Assembly (NCBI RefSeq): GCF_007290395.2 | Contig: NZ_CP041656.2 | Span: 6,014,001 to 6,078,000 of the forward strand | From: Bradyrhizobium cosmicum | GTDB lineage: Bacteria; Pseudomonadota; Alphaproteobacteria; Rhizobiales; Xanthobacteraceae | Length of the DNA stretch: 64,000 nucleotides | Direction: 5' to 3' | Part shown: positions 1-8,978 of the stretch, piece by piece | How the letters are laid out: the number at the start of each line of letters is the position of its first letter | Position numbering within the stretch: position 1 is the first letter of the stretch | Made by a program: the position numbers and the translations under genes | Notes under the pieces: model-generated | What the model saw: only the letters and a program-made list of their open reading frames with translations | Told to the model about the DNA's origin: nothing | The model's database searches: none

Positions 1-944
1 AGCGGCACGGACTTCAAACTCTGCAGCAGCGTCATTCGTCCGATGTTCGCAAGCTGCGGATGGTCACGCAACACGTCCGGCAATCGATAGCAGGGAATCC
101 GGCTGGATAAATGATGGATGTGGTGGATGCCGATATTCGCCGTGAACCACCGCAACACGCCCGGCAAATGATAATGGGAACTGCCATGCAGCGCAGATTC
201 GTGGAAGCTCCAGTCTTCACCGTGGGACCAGTACGTGTCCTCGAACTGATGCTGGACGTAGAACAGCCAGACGCCGATCGACGCCGCCAGGACCACGATC
301 GGCAGATGCACAAGCAGGAACGGACCGTATCCGACCAGCCACATCGCCCCGGCGACGAAAATCGCGATCCCGGCATTGGTGCCCATTGTGCTCAGCCAGG
401 GCTTCCAGCCGCCACGCATCATCCCCACCGGCAATCGATGCTTCAAGATGAACAGGTAGGTGGGACCGACGCCAAACATGACCAGGGGATGCCGATAGAG
501 ACGATAGAGCATCCGGCGCCATCGCGACTGTGTGTGAAACTCGCGCAGGGTCAATGTATCGATGTCGCCAAGACCTCTGTGATCGAGATTGCCGGAGCCC
601 GCATGATGATGTGCATGGTTGTGCCGCCAGTAATCATAGGGCGTCAGCGTCACGACGCCGATGGCGCGTCCGACCCAATCGTTCACGAACCGGCTGCGGA
701 AGAACGAGCCGTGTCCGCAATCGTGCTGGATCATGAAGAGGCGGACGAGCAAGCCGGCTGCCGGGACCTCGAGCAACAAGCCAAGCCAGTAACCGCTGTC
801 AAAGGCATGCCAAGCCAGAGCCCAGATGGCCAGGAACGGCACCGCAGTGATTACGAGTTCGAGGACGCCGCGAGCGCTATCGGGCTCGCGATAGCGGGCG
901 AGCAGCTGCGCCAATGCGCGGATATCCGGCGTGTTTTGGGTCAT
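1..944 (-). CDS. Membrane fatty acid desaturase (3' end cut by window edge)
   Basis: Di-iron integral-membrane desaturase of the FADS/DesA superfamily, expected to put a double bond into acyl chains in the inner membrane. 314 codons are visible and the C-terminus lies outside the window. All three histidine boxes are present: HDCGH at residues 74-78, HNHAHHH at 108-114 and HHIHH at 274-278, with hydrophobic stretches at about 28-70 and 195-235. The ATG at 944 has an AGGAG about 10 bases upstream. The His-box chemistry is clear; the position of desaturation and the substrate cannot be read from sequence. Upstream is an intergenic stretch of about 320 bases with no gene recognised, and the next gene is divergent. 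Confidence 0.9.
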   Translation of the reverse strand, partial: MTQNTPDIRALAQLLARYREPDSARGVLELVITAVPFLAIWALAWHAFDSGYWLGLLLEVPAAGLLVRLFMIQHDCGHGSFFRSRFVNDWVGRAIGVVTLTPYDYWRHNHAHHHAGSGNLDHRGLGDIDTLTLREFHTQSRWRRMLYRLYRHPLVMFGVGPTYLFILKHRLPVGMMRGGWKPWLSTMGTNAGIAIFVAGAMWLVGYGPFLLVHLPIVVLAASIGVWLFYVQHQFEDTYWSHGEDWSFHESALHGSSHYHLPGVLRWFTANIGIHHIHHLSSRIPCYRLPDVLRDHPQLANIGRMTLLQSLKSVP

Positions 945-1268
945 ATCTGGCAGGCTCCTGAATTTGCCCGCCCAGGAAAGCATGGTCCTTGCACATGGAC
1001 GCCTTCGGCAGAGGCTCTGAGGTCGCGCTCCCCACGCACTCTCATAATGAGCCGTGCGAGGACGTCTTGCTGAGCAATATTGCACAGTCCAAGGTCCAGC
1101 ATTCACCTCCGCATGTCCCGAACCGCAAGCAAATTTTCCCGAGTATGAGCTATAATGAACAGTGGCTGACGCCGGTTCGCGGCATGCTCACGCCGTCGCA
1201 GCCGGCGAATCGGCTGCCATCGGCGGCTTCTGGTACAGCATACCCCGCCATATGGACAGGAGCTTCAC

Positions 1269-1466
1269 ATGTCCAATGTCTATGCTCGTCCGGAACCGAC
1301 ACTGATCCCGATCCCCCGGCCACTCTGCCCCGCGTGCCAACGCCGCATGATGCTGGTTCGCATCGGATCAAGCTGCAACGCTCCAGACCTGCGCATCTTC
1401 GAATGCTCCGGCTGCGGCCACGTTTGCGGACAACCTGCCGGCGATCCTGTGATCTGGGCCAAATAG
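1269..1466 (+). CDS. Small zinc-ribbon protein, function unknown
   Basis: A 65-residue protein with two Cys pairs, CPAC near residue 20 and CSGC near residue 47, followed by GH. This spacing is typical of a single zinc ribbon. The ATG has a good AGGAG about 7 bases upstream. Short zinc-ribbon proteins of this type are frequent in Bradyrhizobium genomes and have no known function; I cannot assign one. It stands alone, divergent from the desaturase gene, and may relate to the second Cys-pair protein at 3491-3730. Confidence 0.65.
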   Translation: MSNVYARPEPTLIPIPRPLCPACQRRMMLVRIGSSCNAPDLRIFECSGCGHVCGQPAGDPVIWAK

Positions 1467-1910
1467 GCCAAGATCTGGAAGCGGTCCCAGCACGGGGGTG
1501 CGAACCGGGGCCGCCATCAACGGATATCATGACCAGGCAACATATCCGGTCGCCATCATCAAGCGACCCCCGCGACGTCGTTCCGAGCAGAGCCCTAAGG
1601 GAGGCGGTGCGCGCACGCCTTGGGATCGTTCATTTTCGCGCTCTCAGATGCAGACAGAGGAACTTCTGCCGCTCATCACAATAGACCCTGAGTGATGGCA
1701 CGTGATGGGCAAAACGGCCCAGACGCCAATCATCTGAGCCCGCCCCACTCGCCGCTGTTGCCAGCTCTCATCTCACAGACTTGATCAATCTTGCTCTGCC
1801 GAGAAGCCACCCAACCGATAGGTTGATTGACGGCGCTCACGACCGGAAATGAGCCGGATTGCCACATGGCGCGGCGGCCGCCAATGCGGGCTCGTCCAGG
1901 AGACTTAGCC
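1467..1910 (+). other. Intergenic stretch without a convincing gene
   Basis: About 440 bases. A GTG-started frame at 1498-1695 exists, but it has no recognisable ribosome-binding site, domain or protein-like composition. No RNA gene or terminator hairpin was recognised. Confidence 0.4.
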
Positions 1911-2186
1911 TTGACCATCAGAACAACACGAACGACCGTTTCATTCGCCAACGCCTTTACACTTTGTAATCTCGATGGCGTTCAACCCGCCGGCGAATAT
2001 GTCGTCGTTGTCGACGACGAGCAGATTGAAGGGCTGTCGAGGATCGCCTACCGGCGCGTCGCAACGCTATTTCAGACGCCCGCAACGTCGGCCTCCCGAC
2101 CGGGAATCCAGTCGTTTTCGATCAGCCAAACGGAACTGGATGCCGCACTGATGAAAGATCGGGATCAGACCATCGTGCGGCATTGA
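1911..2186 (+). CDS. Small conserved-type hypothetical protein (TTG start)
   Basis: 91 residues from a TTG start at 1911, chosen because AGGAGA lies about 8 bases upstream and the frame before it is low-quality. The protein opens with TIRTTRTTVSF and continues with a short acidic beta-rich core (GVQPAGEYVVVVDDEQIEG) and a polar tail. It resembles small uncharacterised Bradyrhizobium proteins with the pattern TTVTF...LPAGTYxVxTDEExIEG; this is recollection of a pattern, not a search result. No signal peptide or membrane segment. It is in the same direction as the Crp/Fnr gene 130 bases downstream. Confidence 0.6.
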   Translation: MTIRTTRTTVSFANAFTLCNLDGVQPAGEYVVVVDDEQIEGLSRIAYRRVATLFQTPATSASRPGIQSFSISQTELDAALMKDRDQTIVRH

Positions 2187-2316
2187 GCGAAGACGGCCCG
2201 GCGAGCCCGAAATAGTTCCGAAAGGGGGCTTGGACCACAAACGGCAGACAAGATTTGCCTAACGCGCCCGGCACCGGCCCTGCTAAACTGCAATAGGATC
2301 CCCACATCAGGCCTTC

Positions 2317-2994
2317 ATGCCAAAAGCGCCGAAAAACACGTTTGATCCAAAGATCTTTCTCGCCAAGGTCGGCGACGGCAAAGCCATATTGCAATTCGAC
2401 AAGAACCAGGTCGTGTTTTCACAAGGCGACGCTGCGGATGCCGTTTTCTATATCCAGAAGGGGAAGATCAAGGTTCTCGTCGTCTCCGAGCAAGGCAAGG
2501 AAGCGGTGGTCGGAATCATGGAGCCCGGGCAATTCTTCGGCGAAGGTTGCCTGAACGGGCATCCGCTGCGGATTTCAACAACGGTGGCGATGGAGCAATG
2601 TGTGGTCACGGCCATCGCGAAATCCGCGATGCTCGACGCGCTCAAGAGCGAACCAAAGTTTTCCGAGTTGTTCATGGGTTATCTTCTCAGCCGAAACAGC
2701 CGCATTGAAGAAGACCTGATCGACCAGTTGTTCAATTCCAGCGAGAAGCGGCTTGCGCGTCTGCTCCTGCTGCTGGCCAATTTCGGCAAGGAAGGCGCCC
2801 CTCAGCCGATTGCGGTGCAGATCAGCCAGGAGACGCTCGCCGAGATGATCGGGACAACCCGATCCCGGGTCAGCTTCTTCATGAACAAGTTTCGCAAGCT
2901 CGGATTCATTAGCTACAACGGCAAGATCGAGGTTCACAATTCTCTCCTGAACGCGGTCTTGTATGACAAACCCGAGATCGTGAGGGACGACTGA
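2317..2994 (+). CDS. Crp/Fnr-family transcriptional regulator
   Basis: 225 residues, the usual Crp length. The N-terminal cyclic-nucleotide-type beta-roll spans about residues 22-135 (VVFSQGDAADAVFYIQKG, GQFFGEGCLNG), followed by the dimer helix and a winged helix-turn-helix at about 150-215 with the recognition region ETLAEMIGTTRSRVSFF. It lacks the N-terminal Cys cluster of Fnr, so direct oxygen sensing by an iron-sulfur cluster is not expected. The ligand is unknown. Bradyrhizobia carry many paralogues of this type. No FixK-like box was recognised next to it. Confidence 0.9.
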   Translation: MPKAPKNTFDPKIFLAKVGDGKAILQFDKNQVVFSQGDAADAVFYIQKGKIKVLVVSEQGKEAVVGIMEPGQFFGEGCLNGHPLRISTTVAMEQCVVTAIAKSAMLDALKSEPKFSELFMGYLLSRNSRIEEDLIDQLFNSSEKRLARLLLLLANFGKEGAPQPIAVQISQETLAEMIGTTRSRVSFFMNKFRKLGFISYNGKIEVHNSLLNAVLYDKPEIVRDD

Positions 2995-3048
2995 GACAGT
3001 TTTGGGCAAGCGCCTCGAGCCGCCTCCTGCAATGAAATGAAGGTACCG

Positions 3049-3276
3049 ATGAAAAAGCCGCTTATAACCGCAGACGAGATTGAACCGAGAATCATCCAAA
3101 GGGCTGACATCGCGCCGACCAGCGGCTTCTCGCTGGTGGTCGACGGTCACTTCAAGACGCATTACGACGACGCCGATGCCGCTCGAAAAGCCGGCGCCGA
3201 GCTTTTGGGCAGGTTTCCCATGTTGCAGGTCCTGATCTACGACGCTGCGACCAGGACGAGATCCCCGCTGCAATAG
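3049..3276 (+). CDS. Small hypothetical protein
   Basis: 75 residues from the ATG at 3049, which has GAAGG about 6 bases upstream; an in-frame ATG at 3037 is the alternative. The sequence contains a compact alpha/beta pattern (TSGFSLVVDGHFKTHYDD, then a helix with Lys and Ala, then MLQVLIYDA). It starts 54 bases after the Crp/Fnr gene on the same strand and may be cotranscribed. No known domain was recognised, and there is no signal peptide or membrane segment. Confidence 0.6.
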   Translation: MKKPLITADEIEPRIIQRADIAPTSGFSLVVDGHFKTHYDDADAARKAGAELLGRFPMLQVLIYDAATRTRSPLQ

Positions 3277-3306
3277 TCGCCGCGCCCTGCGCGCGGTCGT
3301 CCTCTT

Positions 3307-3477
3307 TCACGACGATTGAACGCTCGTCGCCAATCCGGTCGCGACCGAGCCTTTCGCCTCTTCCTCGGCGAGACGCTTCGTGAGCCATTGCCGTCTGACG
3401 TCGTCTTTCGCCAGTTCGAGCTGCCTCCTGAAGATTCTCAGGTTTTCGCGGTGGACGAATTCTTCCAGATTTTCCAT
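3307..3477 (-). CDS. 56-residue charged helical protein
   Basis: Minus-strand frame from ATG 3477 to TGA 3309-3307, encoding 56 residues beginning MENLEEFVHRENLRIFRRQL and continuing with KDDVRRQWLTKRLAEEEAK. The protein is almost entirely charged amphipathic helix. Short rhizobial proteins with an ENLxxFxxRENLRxxRxxL...LLAEEEAK pattern are, as I recall, common and uncharacterised. It lies just downstream of the Cys-pair frame at 3491-3730, with 13 bases between, so the two may form one transcript. Function unknown. Confidence 0.6.
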   Translation of the reverse strand: MENLEEFVHRENLRIFRRQLELAKDDVRRQWLTKRLAEEEAKGSVATGLATSVQSS

Positions 3478-3490
3478 TCGGGGCACTCGT

Positions 3491-3730
3491 TCAGGCCGGC
3501 GGCCTGAGATCGTGACTCGCGAGCCAGAGAACGGCGGTGGATTTCATCGGGTCTGTCTCGCCTGCGGCGGTATGGACGGGATGACAGCCGGCACACGCGA
3601 ACGCACCGACGTCAAATGCGGAGAGGCTCGAGCTTCTCGTCCGGCTCAGGCGTTCGCCGCAGTCGGGACAATGGGTTCGCTGGACTGGCGTCAGTGGCGG
3701 ACCGAATGGGTGGGAATATTGCAACTGCAT
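3491..3730 (-). CDS. Possible small zinc-ribbon protein
   Basis: 79 residues from ATG 3730, preceded by an AGGG about 9 bases upstream. It has CPDCGERL near residue 22 and CAGC near residue 45, a spacing like the zinc-ribbon protein at 1269-1466. The C-terminal third is not clearly protein-like, and the frame remains open upstream to 3835. Support is the Cys pairs and the closeness to the 56-residue gene; it could also be a decayed copy of the same small-protein family. Confidence 0.4.
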   Translation of the reverse strand: MQLQYSHPFGPPLTPVQRTHCPDCGERLSRTRSSSLSAFDVGAFACAGCHPVHTAAGETDPMKSTAVLWLASHDLRPPA

Positions 3731-3931
3731 GCGATGCACCCTGATCACGGGCGGGAGCCCTACCACGCTCTCAGTCACCGATAGATACCGATAAGGGACG
3801 GTGATAAACACATTATGTGCCGTCAGACCGGACATTTCTGGTCAATATTGCTCACTCCGCCGGGCAGGCCAGACTGTCGGTGCCCGGGACCGTGCCGCCG
3901 ACATTGCCATGCGGGTGGCGGCAGAAGGCGG

Positions 3932-5368
3932 CTAGACGCCCAGCGCCTTGCGGTTGAACGTCCGCAGGAAGCGCAGCGAGAGCGTCCGCACATTCGCGAC
4001 GTTGAGGAGCCACGCCGCGGCGACATAAGCGAGTCCGCCCGCGAGGCTGACGACGATGAGCGAGACGATGCCGGTGCCGTTGACCTGCGATCGCGCAACG
4101 AGGATGGCGCCTGCCATCGCTGCGGCCGAAACCGCGACGCCGGCGAGCCGATTGAAATCGAACGGCACGGGATGGGCGCGCCTCATCAGGGCGACGGCGA
4201 CGACGAAGCCGATCGCCTCGGTCGCGAGCGTCGCAAGCGCCGCGCCGTAGAGGTCGTAGCCGGCGACCAGTGCGAACATCAGGACCACGCTGACGACGAG
4301 CGTGAGGAAGGATTGCGCCGCCAGCATGAAGGGCCGTTCGGCGAGCTGAAAGCTGATCTGCACATAGAACTGATTGGCGATGCCGAACAGCCGGGCCAGC
4401 ACCAGGGTCGGCAGCAGCGCCGACACGCCGGCGCGGAAGTCGATACCGACGAGGGTGCCCGCAACCTGGTCCGCCGCAAGCGCGAGCCACACCGCGACCG
4501 GCGCAACGACGACGAGCAGCAGCTCGAGGCTTTCAGTCAGCCGCTGCCGCGTCGTCTCGTTGTTCTTCTCCGACAATGACCGGAACACCAGGGGCACGGT
4601 CGCCGCGGCGACGCTGGACGCGATCATGACCATGAACTGGCGCGGCAGGTCGGCGGCCACACCAAAGATGCCGGCGGCATCCTTGCCGAGCAGATAAGCG
4701 ACGATCAGCCGATCGCAGGCCGAATAGACCGCGACGGACAAGCCGGCCAGCGTCAGGGGCAGGCCATAGCGCGCCAACTGCATGAACTGGCTGCGCTCGA
4801 AGCGTGCGATCCTGGTGCGATCGCCGACGAGGTTGAGGACGATGCCGGTGAGCGAGCCGAGACCGAACGCAGCGAGCAGCCCCAATCCACCCCAGCCGAG
4901 CCAGATGCCGAGCAGGCCGAAGCCGACGCTCGCCACGCTGCGCACGATCGAGATCGCGGCAAACCGATAAGGCCGCAATTTGGCGCGCTCGAACTCCTGG
5001 CCGACATCGACCGCATTGGCCATGATCGCGACGAACATGCTGGCGAGCAGCAGCTCGACGCTGACATCGCTGCGGAACAGGAAGACCAGCGGCGTGGTGG
5101 CACAGAGGACCGCAGCCGTGAGCCCGAAGGCGACCATCGCCGTACCGCGAAAATCCACCTCCGCCGACATCGCCTGATAACGCGACACCGACAGCTTGAT
5201 CCAGGCGAAGAAGATCGCGCCCAGAATGCCGGCAAGGCTGATGCCGACGACATAGACGCCGTACTCCGCCGGCGTCAGCAGACGCGTGTACGCCGTGACC
5301 GCGAAGAAGCCCACCGCCGCAGGCAGGATATAGGCGACGAGATAGATCGAAAAATGTCGGTTCAGCAT
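3932..5368 (-). CDS. Polysaccharide flippase (Wzx-like, MOP/PST family)
   Basis: 478 residues from ATG 5368; the longer upstream frame is polar, proline- and arginine-rich and not credible. About 12-14 hydrophobic segments run through the protein, starting LNRHFSIYLVAYILPAAVGF and followed by the TRLLTPAEYGVY signature typical of PST-type exporters. Such proteins flip lipid-linked oligosaccharides across the inner membrane for exopolysaccharide or O-antigen assembly. It diverges from a glycosyltransferase gene at 5655, supporting a surface polysaccharide role. The exact substrate is unknown. Confidence 0.85.
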   Translation of the reverse strand: MLNRHFSIYLVAYILPAAVGFFAVTAYTRLLTPAEYGVYVVGISLAGILGAIFFAWIKLSVSRYQAMSAEVDFRGTAMVAFGLTAAVLCATTPLVFLFRSDVSVELLLASMFVAIMANAVDVGQEFERAKLRPYRFAAISIVRSVASVGFGLLGIWLGWGGLGLLAAFGLGSLTGIVLNLVGDRTRIARFERSQFMQLARYGLPLTLAGLSVAVYSACDRLIVAYLLGKDAAGIFGVAADLPRQFMVMIASSVAAATVPLVFRSLSEKNNETTRQRLTESLELLLVVVAPVAVWLALAADQVAGTLVGIDFRAGVSALLPTLVLARLFGIANQFYVQISFQLAERPFMLAAQSFLTLVVSVVLMFALVAGYDLYGAALATLATEAIGFVVAVALMRRAHPVPFDFNRLAGVAVSAAAMAGAILVARSQVNGTGIVSLIVVSLAGGLAYVAAAWLLNVANVRTLSLRFLRTFNRKALGV

Positions 5369-5654
5369 GCGGACACGGGACCGGCGGCGCGACTGTCGCG
5401 GCCGTTCATCAGTTGGAGCTTGGCTTGACGATCGGTGGCCTTGACGATCAGGGGCTTGGCAATCGGACTGCGGCGCAGCATCCCCGAAGAGTGTCACATA
5501 AGTCTGCAAATCGGGCCGCGAACGGGACCAGCCGGGGGATTTCGCGCGTTAGTGTTAAATTTGCCCTTTCCTTGCACGGCATGGCGCGATCACAGAAAAG
5601 AAACCATGATTTTAAACGTCGTCCGACGTTTTCCGGTGCCTGGAATTGACTGAC

Positions 5655-6740
5655 ATGGATGTTGCCGAGCGAATTGAGGCAAACTTGGCCTCGCTGCCGC
5701 GCGGCGGCACCGAAGCTTCCCTGGTTCCGACGGCCACAGGCGGCGGCGAGCGGATGATGCTCAACCTGTTCTTCGAGGAGCGGGACGACCGCTGGTTTCC
5801 GGGCGACCGCTACATCCGGCCGCTGCTGCGACGCGTGCTGCTCGGCAGGTCTTGGATCAGCGGTCAGAGGCGCGTGTTCCTCAATCTCTGCGCCGGGCTC
5901 GACAGGATCGGCGTCCGCTACCGGGTCAACGATTACGGCCATATCCGCAAGCATCCAGAGGAACTCGCCTGCATCATCGGGCGCCCCTTCGTGCTCGACT
6001 GGTTCGCATGGAAGAACCCGCTCCTGCTCGGAGTGGCCATGTACGACCATCCGATCGAGGCACTGGACAGCCTGAAAGATCTCGACGTCAGGGCCATCCT
6101 GGTGCCTTGCACCTGGTATGCCGACATGTGCCGGCCCTATTGGCCCCATGTCGAGGCCTGGCCGGTCGGCATCGAGACGGATTTGTGGCCGCCCGCGCCT
6201 GCAGAACAAAAGAGCGTCGACGTGCTGCTCTACGACAAGGTGCGCTGGGACCACGCGCGCTACGAGACCGAGTTGATCGAGCCGATCCGCAGACATCTTG
6301 CAGCAAGCGGCCGCACGGTCGAGGTGATCCGCTACGGCCACTACAAGGAAGACGACTACAAGGCGGCGCTGGCGCGCAGCCGCAGCATGATCTTCCTCTG
6401 CGAGCATGAGAGCCAGGGCATCGCCTGCCAGCAGGCATTGTCGAGCGGCGTCCCCGTGTTCGCCTGGGACCGTGGCGGGCCGTGGCAGGACCCCCAGTAT
6501 TTTCCGGACAAGGTGAGATATGAAGGCGGCGTGTCATCGGTTCCCTATTTCGACGCCCGCTGCGGCATGACCTTCACCGATGTGGATGGCTTCGCCGCCG
6601 GCTGGAACGGCTTCTGGTCGCATGTCGGCGCAGGCGACTTCGCACCTCGCGATTATGTGATGGACAATCTGACGCTCGAAAAGGGCGCGCTTCACTATTG
6701 CGAGATCGCGGAAGCCGTGATGCAGCCTCACGCGCGTTGA
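5655..6740 (+). CDS. Glycosyltransferase (GT4-like)
   Basis: 361 residues from ATG 5655, with GGAA about 9 bases upstream; an in-frame TTG at 5646 is possible. The C-terminal half has the GT-B donor-site pattern CEHESQGIACQQALSSGVPV at about residues 250-270, resembling the E-x7-E region of family 4 glycosyltransferases. The N-terminal part (MMLNLFFEERDDRWFPGDRY) has no signal peptide, so the enzyme is likely cytosolic or membrane-associated. It faces the flippase gene and shares its upstream region, so the two probably serve one glycan pathway. Sugar specificity unknown. Confidence 0.75.
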   Translation: MDVAERIEANLASLPRGGTEASLVPTATGGGERMMLNLFFEERDDRWFPGDRYIRPLLRRVLLGRSWISGQRRVFLNLCAGLDRIGVRYRVNDYGHIRKHPEELACIIGRPFVLDWFAWKNPLLLGVAMYDHPIEALDSLKDLDVRAILVPCTWYADMCRPYWPHVEAWPVGIETDLWPPAPAEQKSVDVLLYDKVRWDHARYETELIEPIRRHLAASGRTVEVIRYGHYKEDDYKAALARSRSMIFLCEHESQGIACQQALSSGVPVFAWDRGGPWQDPQYFPDKVRYEGGVSSVPYFDARCGMTFTDVDGFAAGWNGFWSHVGAGDFAPRDYVMDNLTLEKGALHYCEIAEAVMQPHAR

Positions 6741-6844
6741 TGCGCGACGCCGCGGGCAACGGTTAACCCAACCACGGGAAACACCGGCGTCGCAACGCGA
6801 CGCTTGGTACATTGGCGTGTTGCCTCCCAAAGGAACGTCCCAAA

Positions 6845-7912
6845 TTGGTCAAGCTCGACAGACGCGAATTTCTGATCGGCGGCGCCGCAACGCTTGCGGC
6901 GAGCGCATCGGCGTCTGCGGTGCCAGCGTCGAAACTTGCCCAGCGCCGTCCGGGTTTTGGTGCCGCAGCCACGCTCTGGGACCTGCAGGCCGACCCCAGG
7001 CTCGGCGAAGCCATCAGCACCTATTGCACGCAGGTAGTGCCGGTGCTCGAGCTGAAATGGCCGATGCTGCGGCCGAACGCGCACACGTTCAACTTCGAGC
7101 GCGCCGACGCCATCCTGGATTTCGCGCGGGACAACGATCTGACGATGCGCGGCCACACGCTCGCCTGGTATCACGACATTCCGGACTGGACCAAGCAGAT
7201 CAAGGATACTAAGGGCGTCGAGCGCGCCTATGTCGACCACATCGGCACGGTCGTCTCCTACTACAAGGACAAGCTGACGTCGTGGGACGTCGTCAACGAA
7301 CCGATCCCGGACAATCCCAAGAAGATCACCGACCGGCGCGACACGTTCTGGACCCAGCACCTGGGCAGCAACTGGATTCCGCTGGCCTTCCGCACGGCGG
7401 CCGCGGCCGATCCCTTCGTCAAGCTCGCGATCAATGAATACGACATCGAGTCGGCAAAGGACTCGTTCATCGCCAAGCGCGCGGCCTACCGCAATCTCAT
7501 CATGGACCTGCTCGACCGGGGCGTGCCATTGCACGCCGTGGGACTGCAATCGCATCTGCATGCCGAGCTCGAGATCGACACGCATGGGCTGGCCGAATTC
7601 GTCACCGAGTTGCGCTCCTGGGGCCTCGACGTCCTCGTCACCGAGCTCGACGTCGACGACCAGAAGCTGGCGGGCAGTCCGGCGGAGCGCGACGCCATCG
7701 TCGCCAAGCGCGTCAACGATCTGCTGACGGCGGTTTCGACCAGCGGACCGGTTCGCTCGATCCTGACCTGGGGCCTTTCGGATCGCTACAGCTGGATCAA
7801 CGGCACCTTCGCCCGCGCGGACAAGCAGCCGAACCGCCCGCTGCCGCTCGACGGCGAGTTCAAGCCGAAGCCGTTCATGGACGTCATCAGCAAGTTCACC
7901 AGGGATGCTTGA
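6845..7912 (+). CDS. Secreted endo-1,4-beta-xylanase, GH10
   Basis: 355 residues from a TTG start at 6845, preceded by AAAGGA at 9 bases; this start puts the twin-arginine motif DRREFLIGG at residues 5-13, as expected for a Tat signal with an Ala-rich h-region. The GH10 barrel shows the acid/base Glu in WDVVNEP and the nucleophile Glu in VTELDVDD, plus TMRGHTLAWYH. It should cleave xylan or related beta-1,4 glycans in the periplasm or outside. It follows the glycosyltransferase gene by about 100 bases. A role in trimming a self-made polysaccharide is possible but not shown by sequence. Confidence 0.9.
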   Translation: MVKLDRREFLIGGAATLAASASASAVPASKLAQRRPGFGAAATLWDLQADPRLGEAISTYCTQVVPVLELKWPMLRPNAHTFNFERADAILDFARDNDLTMRGHTLAWYHDIPDWTKQIKDTKGVERAYVDHIGTVVSYYKDKLTSWDVVNEPIPDNPKKITDRRDTFWTQHLGSNWIPLAFRTAAAADPFVKLAINEYDIESAKDSFIAKRAAYRNLIMDLLDRGVPLHAVGLQSHLHAELEIDTHGLAEFVTELRSWGLDVLVTELDVDDQKLAGSPAERDAIVAKRVNDLLTAVSTSGPVRSILTWGLSDRYSWINGTFARADKQPNRPLPLDGEFKPKPFMDVISKFTRDA

Positions 7913-7932
7913 GCTGCGGCTTTAGTCCAGCT

Positions 7933-8883
7933 CTAGCGCGTCTTCGGCGTCTCGAACTCGGCCACGTCCCCGATGTGATCGGGAGAAAGGCTCGGGCCGC
8001 GCCGGTCGCGCGAATTCAGCCGGAAGACGTCGCGGATGTCGTCGATCGAGGTCGACGAATAGGACTGGATGCAGAGCGCGACCTGCTCGGGCGAAGCGGC
8101 ACGCATCAACGCCTCGATCGCAGGACGGTCGAGACGCGTATCGTCCCAGTGCGAGACCGCGATGCTGTCTTCCGTCACCCGATGGGCGGCCAGATGCTTC
8201 GGCGAATTGGCGACGAAGTGACCGTAGAGCAGATATTCGGAAAACTTCTTCTTGCGGCACAGCGCCAGAACCCAGTTCGATCCCGTCGCCGACTTGATGG
8301 CGTCGGTCATCGCGCGCGCGGTGTCCTTGTCCCAGACCAGCGCGTTGCCGACATAGTCGTCAGCGGGGAAGGAGCGATCCTTGATGCCTAGAAGCTGATC
8401 GACGGTGTGGAGCCACAGCACATGCAAGGGGTGATCGGCGTCGATGTCCTTGCGGGTGACGAACAGCGGCGTCTTCTCGGCACCGGCATATCGGCTGACG
8501 TCGAATTCGCGGAAGAACAGATTGTCAGAGTCCAGGATGCAGACACGCTGCTCCGGCGCATTGAGGACGCCGGCGATCTTGAGGATCTGCTGGATGTGCC
8601 AGCCGTGGACGGGCGACGACAGCAGCGACAGCCAGACCCGGCGGCTGCTCATGAACTGGAGCGCCGGCGGCACCGCGAACAGCCATTTCGGCAGATAATA
8701 CGAGGCCGGAACGATGACGCGCTTGTCGGACGCGAACGGTGCGAATAGCGGCACGTCCTCATCGTTAACGAGAACATAATGCCGCGTATATCCCGTCAGC
8801 CAGGTGTCGATGCTCTCGCTGAGCAGCGAAAACCGTTCGATATCCTTGGCGTAGCTTGCTGTCAGCAGGGCAACGGAATGCAT
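7933..8883 (-). CDS. DUF6492-type putative glycosyltransferase-like protein
   Basis: 316 residues, ATG 8883. Contains an aspartate-rich nucleotide-sugar-type motif, CILDSDNLFFREFD, near residues 114-127, and opens with a Rossmann-like strand (SVALLTASYAKDIERF). I place it by memory in the DUF6492 group found among polysaccharide genes. No signal peptide or membrane segment. It converges on the xylanase gene with a 20-base gap. Role in glycan synthesis is inferred from motif and context. Confidence 0.6.
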   Translation of the reverse strand: MHSVALLTASYAKDIERFSLLSESIDTWLTGYTRHYVLVNDEDVPLFAPFASDKRVIVPASYYLPKWLFAVPPALQFMSSRRVWLSLLSSPVHGWHIQQILKIAGVLNAPEQRVCILDSDNLFFREFDVSRYAGAEKTPLFVTRKDIDADHPLHVLWLHTVDQLLGIKDRSFPADDYVGNALVWDKDTARAMTDAIKSATGSNWVLALCRKKKFSEYLLYGHFVANSPKHLAAHRVTEDSIAVSHWDDTRLDRPAIEALMRAASPEQVALCIQSYSSTSIDDIRDVFRLNSRDRRGPSLSPDHIGDVAEFETPKTR

Positions 8884-8978
8884 AATGCGTGCTCAAATGG
8901 CCATGACCCAGCACTCATACAAGCGCCGGGTGACGCCGGAAACTCACAATCTGAATCAAGGTAAAATGAATCAAAGCA

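Noticed and set aside
1498..1695. Possible 65-residue protein from a GTG
   Set aside because: Arg/Pro-rich, no ribosome-binding site, no conserved pattern that I recognise.
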